From: Pseudomonas sp. GM50
GTDB lineage: Bacteria; Pseudomonadota; Gammaproteobacteria; Pseudomonadales; Pseudomonadaceae
Assembly: GCF_000282375.1 (NCBI RefSeq)
Contig: NZ_AKJK01000115.1
Span: 1 to 58,175, forward strand
Length of the DNA stretch: 58,175 nucleotides
Direction of reading: 5' to 3'
Shown one piece after another: positions 16,592-24,649 of the stretch. Position 1 is the stretch's first letter, and each line of letters starts with the position of its first letter. Under the pieces are notes generated by a model, which did not search any database, was not told the DNA's origin, and was given only the letters and a program-made list of their open reading frames with translations. Position numbers and translations under genes: made by a program.

Positions 16592-17488
16592 ATGCCTGCC
16601 ATCGATCATCCCCTGATAGACCAGTTCCTCGACGCTTTGTGGCTGGAGAAAGGCCTTTCCGATAACACCCGCGATGCCTATCGCAGTGATCTGGCCTTGT
16701 TCAACGGCTGGTTGCAGGAGAAGGGCCTGGAGCTGATCAATGCCGGTCGCGACTTGATCCTCGACCACTTGGCCTGGCGCCTGGAGCAAAACTACAAACC
16801 CCGCTCGACAGCGCGATTTCTCTCCGGCGTGCGTGGCTTCTATCGCTATTTGCTGCGGGAAAAGCTGATTGCAGTCGATCCGACCTTGCGTGTCGATATG
16901 CCGCAACTGGGTCGACCATTGCCTAAGTCTTTGTCGGAAGCGGATGTGGAGGCCTTGTTAAAAGCGCCAGACCTGAGCGAAGCCATCGGCCAACGCGACC
17001 GCGCCATGCTCGAAGTGCTTTATGCCTGCGGCTTGCGGGTGACGGAACTGATCAGCCTGACGCTGGAACAGGTCAACCTGCGCCAGGGCGTGCTGCGGGT
17101 GATGGGCAAGGGCAGCAAGGAACGGCTGGTGCCGATGGGCGAGGAGGCGATTGTCTGGGTCGAGCGCTACATGCACGATGCCCGTGGCGAGCTGCTGGGC
17201 GGACGTCCCAGCGATGTGCTGTTCCCCAGCCTGCGCGGCGAGCAGATGACCCGACAAACCTTCTGGCACCGTATCAAGCACCAGGCCAAGGTCGCCGGTA
17301 TCGGCAAGTCGTTGTCGCCGCATACCCTGCGTCATGCCTTCGCCACGCACCTGCTCAACCACGGTGCCGACCTGCGAGTAGTGCAAATGCTGCTCGGCCA
17401 CAGCGATCTCTCGACAACCCAGATCTATACTCACGTCGCCCGCGCACGTTTGCAGGACCTTCACGCCAAACATCACCCGCGCGGATAA
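16592..17488 (+). CDS. xerD: Tyrosine recombinase XerD
   Basis: XerD acts with XerC at dif to resolve chromosome dimers. The 298-aa length is standard. All catalytic residues are present: Arg149 (CGLRVTE), Lys173, His244 and Arg247 (SPHTLRHAFATHLL), His270 (LLGHSDLSTTQIYTH) and the nucleophile Tyr279. The N-terminal SAM-like domain starts FLDALWLEKGLSDNT. The order xerD-dsbC-hom-thrC is a stable Pseudomonas arrangement, which supports XerD rather than XerC or a mobile integrase. Confidence 0.96.
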   Translation: MPAIDHPLIDQFLDALWLEKGLSDNTRDAYRSDLALFNGWLQEKGLELINAGRDLILDHLAWRLEQNYKPRSTARFLSGVRGFYRYLLREKLIAVDPTLRVDMPQLGRPLPKSLSEADVEALLKAPDLSEAIGQRDRAMLEVLYACGLRVTELISLTLEQVNLRQGVLRVMGKGSKERLVPMGEEAIVWVERYMHDARGELLGGRPSDVLFPSLRGEQMTRQTFWHRIKHQAKVAGIGKSLSPHTLRHAFATHLLNHGADLRVVQMLLGHSDLSTTQIYTHVARARLQDLHAKHHPRG

Positions 17489-17516
17489 CCACAGCTCCCG
17501 AAATTGAAATGCGAAC

Positions 17517-17649
17517 CTGTGGCGAGGGGGTTTACCCCCGTTCGGCTGCGCAGCAGTCGTCAAGTCTCACACACCGGTCTACCTGGCTGCTTGAGATCGT
17601 CAAAATGGGGCTGCTTCGCAACCCAACGGGGGCAAGCCCCCTCGCCACG
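17517..17649. repeat. REP pair (REPIN), GTGGCGAGGGGG type
   Basis: The left arm TGTGGCGAGGGGGTTTACCC and the right arm GGGGGCAAGCCCCCTCGCCAC face each other across about 90 bp. The arms also carry a second inverted pair (GCTGCGCAGCAG, CTGCTTCGCA). The element fills most of the xerD-dsbC gap. Confidence 0.85.
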
Positions 17650-17756
17650 GGGGCCTTATGTGGTAGGCTTTGCCGGTTTGCACGATGGGCGGTTATGACC
17701 CGGTGTTTCGGCACGGGTGTTCTGATCGTCCCATTTGTCCGCCTTCAGGAGTTCTC

Positions 17757-18488
17757 ATGCGTCTGACCCAGATTTTCGCCGCCGCAGCCATTGCGTTGGT
17801 CAGCACCTTTGCCGTCGCCGATGACGCGGCCGACAAAGCCATTCGTAAAAGCCTGGAAAACCTCAAGCTTGAGGTGCCGGTAGAAAGCATCAGCGCCAGT
17901 CCACTACCAGGTCTTTACGAAGTCAAACTCAAGGGTAGTCGCGTGCTCTATGCCAGCGCTGACGGCCAATATGTCGTTCAGGGCTACCTGTTCCAGCTCA
18001 AGGACGGCAAACCGGTCAACCTGACCGAGAAGACCGAGCGCCTGGGCATTTCAAAACTGATCAACAACATTCCAGTGGCTGAAACCGTGGTTTATCCGGC
18101 CATCGGCGAAACCAAGTCGCACATCACTGTTTTCACCGACACCACCTGCCCGTACTGCCACAAGCTGCACGCGGAAGTGCCGGAGCTGAACAAGCTGGGT
18201 ATCGAAGTGCGTTATGTTGCATTCCCGCGCCAGGGCCTGGGCTCGCCGGGTGACGAGCAACTGCAAGCTGTGTGGTGCTCCAAGGACAAGAAAGCCGCCA
18301 TGGACAAAATGGTCGATGGCAAGGAAATCAAGGCCGCCAAGTGCGAGAACCCGGTGTCCAAGCAGTTCGCCCTCGGTCAGTCGATTGGCGTGAACGGTAC
18401 ACCGGCCATCGTTTTGGCCGACGGACAGGTCATTCCGGGCTACCAGCCTGCGCCACAAGTCGCCAAACTGGCATTGGGCGCGAAATAA
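17757..18488 (+). CDS. dsbC: Periplasmic thiol:disulfide interchange protein DsbC
   Basis: This periplasmic disulfide isomerase of 243 aa has a signal peptide (MRLTQIFAAAAIALVSTFAV, cleavage near ADD). It continues with a dimerisation domain and a thioredoxin domain, whose active site CPYC is at residues 131-134. The ATG at 17757 follows CAGGAG and gives a clean signal peptide. Longer in-frame starts would add a cytoplasmic tail and are rejected. It lies upstream of hom, separated by a terminator. Confidence 0.95.
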   Translation: MRLTQIFAAAAIALVSTFAVADDAADKAIRKSLENLKLEVPVESISASPLPGLYEVKLKGSRVLYASADGQYVVQGYLFQLKDGKPVNLTEKTERLGISKLINNIPVAETVVYPAIGETKSHITVFTDTTCPYCHKLHAEVPELNKLGIEVRYVAFPRQGLGSPGDEQLQAVWCSKDKKAAMDKMVDGKEIKAAKCENPVSKQFALGQSIGVNGTPAIVLADGQVIPGYQPAPQVAKLALGAK

Positions 18489-18581
18489 TTTCGCATCGTC
18501 ATGGTCAGCCTTTGACGATCATGGTTCGACGGCAATATTGTCGGGCCATTAATAGAGAGCCGCGAGTATGCGGTTGTTTTC

Positions 18582-18607
18582 ACGGCCGGCCTTGAGTCGG
18601 CCGTTTT
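18582..18607 (+). terminator. Terminator of dsbC, just ahead of hom
   Basis: ACGGCCG, a 9-base loop and CGGCCGT are followed by TTTT. It ends only 15 bp before the hom start, so it could also act as a leader attenuation structure. No leader peptide rich in Thr or Ile is seen. Confidence 0.65.
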
Positions 18608-18621
18608 ATGGGGAGTTCACA

Positions 18622-19926
18622 GTGAAACCGGTCAAAGTAGGCATCTGTGGGTTAGGGACCGTCGGTGGCGGTACCTTCAACGTACTTCAGCGCAACGCCG
18701 AGGAAATTGCTCGTCGTGCCGGGCGTGGAATCGAAGTGGCACAAATTGCCATGCGCACGCCAAAGCCTCAGTTCCAGACGACCGGTATTGCGATTACCAA
18801 CGATGTGTTCGAAGTGGCCACGAACCCTGAGATCGACATCGTTATAGAGCTGATGGGCGGCTACACCGTTGCCCGCGAGCTGGTACTCAAGGCCATCGAG
18901 AATGGCAAGCATGTGGTCACCGCGAACAAGGCACTGATTGCCGTTCACGGTAATGAAATTTTCGCCAAGGCTCGCGAGAAGGGCGTCATCGTGGCGTTCG
19001 AAGCGGCCGTGGCCGGCGGCATTCCGGTGATCAAAGCGATCCGTGAAGGTTTGTCCGCCAACCGCATCAACTGGGTGGCCGGGATCATCAACGGTACCGG
19101 CAACTTCATCCTCACCGAAATGCGTGAGAAGGGTCGCACCTTCGAAGACGTCCTCGCCGAGGCGCAAGCCCTGGGTTACGCCGAAGCGGATCCGACCTTC
19201 GACGTCGAAGGCATCGATGCGGCCCACAAGCTGACGATCCTGGCGTCTATCGCGTTCGGCATTCCGCTGCAATTCGACAAGGCTTACACCGAAGGCATCA
19301 CCAAGCTGACCACCGCTGACGTGAACTACGCCGAAGCGCTGGGCTATCGCATCAAGCACCTGGGCGTGGCGCGCAGCACCGCGGCCGGTATCGAGCTGCG
19401 TGTGCACCCGACGCTGATCCCGGCCGATCGCTTGATCGCCAACGTCAACGGCGTGATGAACGCGGTGATGGTCAACGGTGACGCCGCCGGTTCGACCTTG
19501 TTCTACGGTGCCGGCGCCGGCATGGAGCCGACGGCTTCGTCGGTGATCGCCGACCTGGTGGACGTGGTTCGCGCCATGACGTCCGACCCGGAAAACCGCG
19601 TACCGCACCTGGCCTTCCAGCCGGATTCGCTGTCGGCCCATCCGATCCTGCCGATCGAAGCCTGCGAAAGCGCTTACTACCTGCGCATTCAGGCCAAGGA
19701 TCATCCGGGCGTACTGGCTCAGGTGGCGAGCATCCTGTCGGAGCGCGGCATCAACATCGAATCGATCATGCAGAAAGAAGTCGAGGAGCACGACGGCCTG
19801 GTGCCAATGATCCTGCTGACCCACCGTGTGCTGGAACAGCGCATGAGTGACGCGATCACCGCCCTGGAAGCGTTGGAAGGCGTGGTAGGTCCGGTCGTAC
19901 GGATCCGCGTCGAGCACCTGAACTAA
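18622..19926 (+). CDS. hom: Homoserine dehydrogenase
   Basis: Hom reduces aspartate semialdehyde to homoserine for threonine and methionine synthesis. The 434-aa monofunctional enzyme has an N-terminal NAD(P) loop GLGTVGGG, the catalytic region (GIINGTGNFILTEM, YAEADPTFDVEG) and a C-terminal ACT domain (YYLRIQAKDHPGVLAQVA), which usually gives feedback control by threonine. I chose the GTG at 18622 because GGGGAG precedes it and the product then starts with MKPVKVGICGLG. The upstream ATG at 18568 would place the dsbC terminator inside the gene. Followed by thrC after 66 bp. Confidence 0.96.
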   Translation: MKPVKVGICGLGTVGGGTFNVLQRNAEEIARRAGRGIEVAQIAMRTPKPQFQTTGIAITNDVFEVATNPEIDIVIELMGGYTVARELVLKAIENGKHVVTANKALIAVHGNEIFAKAREKGVIVAFEAAVAGGIPVIKAIREGLSANRINWVAGIINGTGNFILTEMREKGRTFEDVLAEAQALGYAEADPTFDVEGIDAAHKLTILASIAFGIPLQFDKAYTEGITKLTTADVNYAEALGYRIKHLGVARSTAAGIELRVHPTLIPADRLIANVNGVMNAVMVNGDAAGSTLFYGAGAGMEPTASSVIADLVDVVRAMTSDPENRVPHLAFQPDSLSAHPILPIEACESAYYLRIQAKDHPGVLAQVASILSERGINIESIMQKEVEEHDGLVPMILLTHRVLEQRMSDAITALEALEGVVGPVVRIRVEHLN

Positions 19927-19992
19927 GCCGTTATCGTTCACCGGGCTCGCACGCGGGCCCGGCATTGCGAACACTGTCTATTGGAGCCAGTC

Positions 19993-21402
19993 ATGCGTTA
20001 TATCAGTACCCGCGGCCAGGCACCGGCCCTGAATTTTGAAGACGTCCTGCTGGCCGGTCTGGCCACGGACGGCGGCCTGTATGTGCCGGAAAACCTGCCA
20101 CGTTTCACCCAGGAAGAGATCGCTTCCTGGGCCGGCCTGCCGTATCACGAGCTGGCCTTCCGGGTGATGCGTCCGTTCGTGACCGGCAGCATCCCTGATG
20201 CCGATTTCAAAAAGATTCTTGAAGAAACGTATGGCGTGTTTTCCCACAACGCCGTTGCGCCACTGCGTCAGCTCAATGGCAACGAATGGGTACTGGAGCT
20301 GTTCCACGGCCCGACCCTGGCATTCAAGGACTTCGCCCTGCAACTGCTGGGTCGTTTGCTCGACTACGTGCTGGAAAAACGCGGCGAACGCGTGGTGATT
20401 GTTGGCGCTACCTCCGGCGACACCGGCTCGGCGGCGATCGAAGGTTGCAAGCACTGCGAAAACGTCGACATCTTCATCCTGCACCCGCACAACCGTGTGT
20501 CCGAAGTGCAGCGTCGCCAGATGACCACCATCTTCGGCGAGAACATCCATAACATCGCCATCGAAGGCAACTTCGATGACTGCCAGGAAATGGTCAAGGC
20601 CAGCTTCGCCGACCAGAGCTTCCTCAAGGGCACACGCCTGGTGGCGGTGAACTCGATCAACTGGGCGCGGATCATGGCCCAGATCGTTTACTACTTCCAC
20701 GCAGCCCTGCAACTGGGTGGCCCGGCGCGTTCGGTGTCGTTCTCGGTGCCGACCGGCAACTTCGGCGATATCTTCGCCGGTTACCTGGCGCGCAACATGG
20801 GCCTGCCGATCAACCAGTTGATCGTCGCGACCAACCGCAACGACATCCTGCACCGCTTCATGAGCGGCAATCAGTACGTCAAGGAAACCCTGCACGCCAC
20901 GCTGTCGCCGTCCATGGACATCATGGTGTCGTCGAACTTCGAACGCCTGCTGTTCGACCTGCACGGTCGCAACGGCGCGGCGATTGCCGGTTTGATGGAC
21001 ACCTTCAAGCAGGGCGGTGGTTTCAGCGTCGAACAGGAACGCTGGACCGAAGCACGCAAGCTGTTCGATTCGCTGGCTGTGGACGACGCCCAAACGTGCG
21101 AAACCATTGCCGAAGTCTTTGAGCAAACCGGCGAGCTGTTGGACCCGCACACTGCCATCGGCGTGAAGGCCGCGCGCGAATGCCGTCGCAGCCTGGATAT
21201 CCCGATGGTGATCCTCGGCACGGCCCATCCGGTCAAATTCCCGGACGCAGTGGAAAAAGCTGGTGTAGGAAAAGCGCTCGAACTACCTGCACATCTTTCT
21301 GATTTGTTTGAGCGAGATGAGCGTTGCACCGTGTTGCCGAACGACCTGAAAGCCGTGCAGGCCTTTGTCAGTCAGCATGGCAACCGCGGCAAGCCGCTGT
21401 AA
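19993..21402 (+). CDS. thrC: Threonine synthase
   Basis: ThrC converts O-phosphohomoserine to threonine using PLP. The 469-aa product is of the long type II form. The PLP lysine lies in TLAFKDFALQLLGR, and the phosphate-binding loop GATSGDTGSAAIEG is present. The N-terminus MRYISTRGQAPALNFEDVLL is diagnostic. The ATG at 19993 follows GGAG. The gene is probably cotranscribed with hom and is ended by the terminator at 21425-21450. Confidence 0.97.
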   Translation: MRYISTRGQAPALNFEDVLLAGLATDGGLYVPENLPRFTQEEIASWAGLPYHELAFRVMRPFVTGSIPDADFKKILEETYGVFSHNAVAPLRQLNGNEWVLELFHGPTLAFKDFALQLLGRLLDYVLEKRGERVVIVGATSGDTGSAAIEGCKHCENVDIFILHPHNRVSEVQRRQMTTIFGENIHNIAIEGNFDDCQEMVKASFADQSFLKGTRLVAVNSINWARIMAQIVYYFHAALQLGGPARSVSFSVPTGNFGDIFAGYLARNMGLPINQLIVATNRNDILHRFMSGNQYVKETLHATLSPSMDIMVSSNFERLLFDLHGRNGAAIAGLMDTFKQGGGFSVEQERWTEARKLFDSLAVDDAQTCETIAEVFEQTGELLDPHTAIGVKAARECRRSLDIPMVILGTAHPVKFPDAVEKAGVGKALELPAHLSDLFERDERCTVLPNDLKAVQAFVSQHGNRGKPL

Positions 21403-21424
21403 CCGGTAAAAGCTGTCACATTTT

Positions 21425-21450
21425 GAAGCCCGTCTCCTGACGGGCTTTCT
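21425..21450 (+). terminator. Terminator of hom-thrC
   Basis: AGCCCGTC, the loop TCCT and GACGGGCT are followed by TTCT. It lies 25 bp after the thrC stop. Confidence 0.8.
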
Positions 21451-21535
21451 CATTTCTGCATGCCACACTTGTCGGGTTTCGTAAAAGAAGAGCCGCCCAT
21501 GAAGGACGGGCGAGACGATCACCAAGGAAGTGGCA

Positions 21536-22891
21536 ATGCTGTTTTTCAGAGGGTTTAAACCAGCCGTGTGCTGGATGTTTTTGCTGGGCGCCCTGGGCTT
21601 TGGGCAATGGGTAAAGGCCGCACAATTGGCGACACATGAACCCCGGGAGTCAGCCACCGTCCCACGCATTGAGCTGAATGCTCAGGAGCGGCAATGGATT
21701 GCTGAACACCCGATGGTTATCGTCGCGTCGGCGCAGTACCCGCTATACCTGTTCAAGGATGAGCACGGTCACTGGAGCGGTTTGAACAACGATGTGCTCA
21801 ACCGCATCAGCGCCATGACAGGGTTGCGGTTCGTCCATGAAGAGTCTTTTTCCACCGATCAACTGCTGGAGCGGCTGGAAAGCGGCGCGGCAGACATGAG
21901 CACGACACTGGCAATGAATGACGAGCGCAAGGTGTTTCTGGATTTCAGCCATGCGTTCGGCGGGGCCGGCTGGGTACTCGTGGGGCTGGCCGGCACGCCT
22001 GCGTTACAGTCCCTGGAACAGCTTTCGAAAAGAGTTCTGGTTCTACCGGCCCGGCACGCTCTGGAGGGGGCGATTCGTCGTGACTACCCGGCGATCGAGC
22101 TGCGCTCGGTCAAAACCTACGCTGAAGCCCGGGCACTGGTGGAAAGTGGCGAGGCCTACGCCACCATTGAAAACGAAATCGGAGCGCAGCTCTATCCTTC
22201 GGGCCGGCTCAAGGTAGGGCATGCGGTGGAAGGCAAATGGGAGGCTGATCATTTGGCAGTCCGCAAAGGACAGCCGCAGTTATTGAGCATCCTCAACAAG
22301 GCGCTGGAAGCATTTCCACCCGCCGAGTTACTCGCCATACGGCTGCAATGGCTGAATGGAATTGCGCCGGTACACACGCCCTCGGCCTGGCAGCGGATAA
22401 CCCAGTGGGGTTGCTGGAGCCTGTTCATCGTTAGCCTGTTCGGCTTGCTCTCATTGCTTTGGAACCGCCGGCTCGCTGCACTGATCAAGCAACGTCGGGA
22501 CGCCGAGAAAGACCTCAATGACCAGCTCGCATTCCAGCACGCATTGATCGACGCCATGCCCGATCCGATGTTCGTGCGTGATCTGGAAGGGCGCTTGATC
22601 ATGTGCAACAAAAGCTATGAGGAGCGCTTGTCGACCCGTTTCGACCAGGTTCAGGGGCGACAACTGATCGAACTCGATGTCTTGCCCAAAGAGACTGCCG
22701 AGCAGCTGCACGCCGAGTTCATGACTCAGCTCGGTACTCGCAAGACCCGCTTCAGCGAACGTCAGTTGATATTCAAGGATGGCGCCAGGGATATCTACCA
22801 ATGGACGGTGCCGTTTTACAGTGCGGACGGTCAATTGCGAGGGTTGCTGGGCGGATGGAGCGATATCGGCCAGCGCATAAGGCAGGCATGA
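21536..22891 (+). CDS. BvgS-like periplasmic-binding/PAS sensor protein without a kinase domain
   Basis: The 451-aa product has a signal peptide or first helix (to about residue 28) and a periplasmic SBP_bac_3 (venus-flytrap) domain (about 40-275, with YPLYLFKDEHGHWSGLNNDV). One membrane helix (WGCWSLFIVSLFGLLSLLW, about 288-307), a short coiled-coil linker and a PAS domain (about 325-445, LIDAMPDPMFVRDLEGRLIMC) follow. This is the exact N-terminal half of BvgS/EvgS hybrid kinases. The protein stops just after the PAS domain (GGWSDIGQRIRQA), where HisKA should begin. Either it is a truncated kinase or a stand-alone sensor. The ATG follows AAGGAAG. Nothing downstream resembles the missing kinase. 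Confidence 0.8.
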   Translation: MLFFRGFKPAVCWMFLLGALGFGQWVKAAQLATHEPRESATVPRIELNAQERQWIAEHPMVIVASAQYPLYLFKDEHGHWSGLNNDVLNRISAMTGLRFVHEESFSTDQLLERLESGAADMSTTLAMNDERKVFLDFSHAFGGAGWVLVGLAGTPALQSLEQLSKRVLVLPARHALEGAIRRDYPAIELRSVKTYAEARALVESGEAYATIENEIGAQLYPSGRLKVGHAVEGKWEADHLAVRKGQPQLLSILNKALEAFPPAELLAIRLQWLNGIAPVHTPSAWQRITQWGCWSLFIVSLFGLLSLLWNRRLAALIKQRRDAEKDLNDQLAFQHALIDAMPDPMFVRDLEGRLIMCNKSYEERLSTRFDQVQGRQLIELDVLPKETAEQLHAEFMTQLGTRKTRFSERQLIFKDGARDIYQWTVPFYSADGQLRGLLGGWSDIGQRIRQA

Positions 22892-22926
22892 AATGGCAAT
22901 GCCTGTCAGTTAAGTGAAGGCCAAGA

Positions 22927-23064
22927 CCTGTGGCGAGGGGGGCTTGCCCCCGTTGGACTGCGAAGCAGTCCTAAAACCTGCAACCTCATTCTGCCAAGCA
23001 CACCGCATGCACCGAATTTGCGACTGCTTCGCAGCCGAACGGGGGCAAGCCCCCTCGCCACAGG
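22927..23064. repeat. REP pair (REPIN), GTGGCGAGGGGG type
   Basis: The arms CCTGTGGCGAGGGGG and CCCCCTCGCCACAGG are inverted, with inner arms GACTGCGAAGCAGTC and GACTGCTTCGCAGC. It lies in the 373-bp gap between the sensor gene and the DUF3509 gene. The rest of that gap (23065-23264) shows nothing I can name. Confidence 0.85.
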
Positions 23065-23264
23065 TTTTGCACTTGGCATCCTTTCTTAACTGAGTGGCAT
23101 GAATAATCTGTTTTTTTACTGTCATCTTTACCGTGCATGCTCTATCTACCAGAGGCGCCGGTGCGCCTGCCGTTGGAATCCAGAACTTTCTTCTCGGGCC
23201 TGTGGTCATTTACTGTGGACACGCCCCAGGCACTTTGTTTTCGGACTATTGAGTGGTGATCGAG

Positions 23265-23552
23265 ATGGAAAGTATCAGTCTATTGCTCGGTGAGGCTCTG
23301 AGCCCGTATCTGGTCAAGTTGACCCCGTCGGGTGCCCATGGTGAGTGCCTGGTGACACTGAAGAGTACGAGCGGCGCTATCGTGGTCGAACGAGCGTTCA
23401 ATCAGGCCCAGTTAACCGATAAACGTCTGCTGACGGATGTCGTCGACGGGCTGCACCGCGACGTGCTGATTGCTGAAGGACGTCTGGAGCCCTGTGTCAT
23501 CGCGGCGTTGCGCAATGCTGCTCAGGACAAGATCCTGGCCAGCCGGAATTGA
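23265..23552 (+). CDS. DUF3509 family protein
   Basis: The 95-aa product (MESISLLLGEALSPYLVKL, then QLTDKRLLTDVVDGLHRD and LEPCVIAALRN) matches DUF3509, a family of small cytoplasmic proteins I know mainly from Pseudomonas, function unknown. The ATG at 23265 gives the usual start. An upstream GTG at 23253 is possible. The gene is followed by a good terminator, so it is probably monocistronic. Confidence 0.85.
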   Translation: MESISLLLGEALSPYLVKLTPSGAHGECLVTLKSTSGAIVVERAFNQAQLTDKRLLTDVVDGLHRDVLIAEGRLEPCVIAALRNAAQDKILASRN

Positions 23553-23670
23553 ATTGTTTTTTGTGGGAACCTTCCTGCGCCAAGGTCAGTCAGACCATGT
23601 AACAGCAGGATCAAGCATTGTGCTCCGGTGCTTGTAGCTTGTTGCCACTGGTCTTTTTGTAGGCCACGTT

Positions 23671-23709
23671 TAACCCCGAGTCGTCTCCCCACTTCTCGGG
23701 GTTTCTTTT
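23671..23709 (+). terminator. Terminator after the DUF3509 gene
   Basis: AACCCCGAG, a loop and CTCGGGG are followed by TTTCTTTTT. It lies 14 bp before the stop of the convergent gene at 23723. Confidence 0.8.
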
Positions 23710-23722
23710 TGCCTGCGATTTG

Positions 23723-24649
23723 TCACTGCGCGGCCTGACGCTCGAAAAAGGCCCTGGTTTCTTCCAGGTAGTCCTTGCGTCTTTGCGGATCGAGCCAGTC
23801 GGCGTACAGCGGGTCCAGGCGCTCGCGGGGCAGGGCGCGCAAGAGCTGATTGATTTCACTGATTGCCTGTCGCCCCTGGGGCGTATTCGAGCAACCGATG
23901 TACCCGGACAAGTATTTGCCCGTGCCTTTGACCGAATAGAACTCCAACTGCTCATCGGTAATATTTTCCTGACGAGCCTGATAGCGGATTTCCGGCCAGT
24001 AACCCAAGACTACCTGCAAACGACCCAGGCGCTGCATCTGCAACAGACTGCCGAGGGCGTTGTTGCCGTAGTGGGGCATCAGCGCGCCGGGCGGCGCCTG
24101 TTGCAGCAGCGTGTCGAGAAACTGACCGTAACGGCGCTCGGCGACCACACCGACTTTCTCTCGACCGCTGGCCAACAGTGCTGCCAGATCGACTTCATCA
24201 CCAAAGAGAAAGGGCTCCAGCACCGACCGGTCTTCATGTCGAATCACCAGCCCATTGCTGACCGCCCGGAAGGCCGGAATGGAAAAGGCGATCCATTGTT
24301 CGCGCTCCTTGCTCCAGATCAGCGAGGGATCGCAGGTAAAGGATTCTTCATGGAGCATTTGCATGCCGCGGGCACGATTGACCCGCATCAGGGTGTGTTC
24401 GTACTGCGGCATACCGGCGATCAACAGCGGCATCAGTTGATCGATAACGCCTTGGCCTTTTTTCGGGCCTTCGAAGATTGTCACGGGGGGCAGGTCGCGC
24501 AGCAGCCAGAGCAAATGTTCCTTGGGTTGCGCCAGGGCCGGGGATATCAGCCCCGCCAACAGCCCGAGCACCGACAGCACACGCCCGATGCCGGCGTAAT
24601 CGATTACGGATGAAAGCAGGCGCTTCAGCTTAGATGGCCCCGTCTTCAC
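23723..24649 (-). CDS. Periplasmic substrate-binding-like protein, TIGR02285 family
   Basis: The 308-aa secreted protein has a signal peptide in the first 35 residues (LSVLGLLAGLISPALAQ). Its fold is related to type 3 solute-binding proteins. HLLWLLRDLPPVTIFEGPKKGQG and MLHEESFTCDPSLIWSKEREQW are typical of the TIGR02285 family. No ABC permease or ATPase accompanies it, so a sensory or unknown role is more likely than transport. I place the start at GTG 24649, which overlaps the end of the CoA-transferase gene by 20 bp. A GTG or TTG nearer the hydrophobic core cannot be excluded. Confidence 0.75.
   Translation of the reverse strand: MKTGPSKLKRLLSSVIDYAGIGRVLSVLGLLAGLISPALAQPKEHLLWLLRDLPPVTIFEGPKKGQGVIDQLMPLLIAGMPQYEHTLMRVNRARGMQMLHEESFTCDPSLIWSKEREQWIAFSIPAFRAVSNGLVIRHEDRSVLEPFLFGDEVDLAALLASGREKVGVVAERRYGQFLDTLLQQAPPGALMPHYGNNALGSLLQMQRLGRLQVVLGYWPEIRYQARQENITDEQLEFYSVKGTGKYLSGYIGCSNTPQGRQAISEINQLLRALPRERLDPLYADWLDPQRRKDYLEETRAFFERQAAQ

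Noticed and set aside
16592..17488. Phage or island integrase
   Set aside because: The protein is XerD by sequence and by its fixed place before dsbC-hom-thrC.
17517..17649. CRISPR-like repeats in intergenic regions
   Set aside because: The repeats are inverted pairs in different gaps, not regularly spaced direct repeats with unique spacers, and no cas genes are present.
19941..19962. A terminator between hom and thrC
   Set aside because: There is a 6-bp GC stem (CCGGGC/GCCCGG), but no T run follows, so hom and thrC are probably cotranscribed.
18652..21228. Long antisense frames over hom (440 codons) and thrC (416 codons)
   Set aside because: Both have the His-, Arg- and Gln-rich composition of reverse-frame artefacts, and the plus-strand genes are unambiguous.
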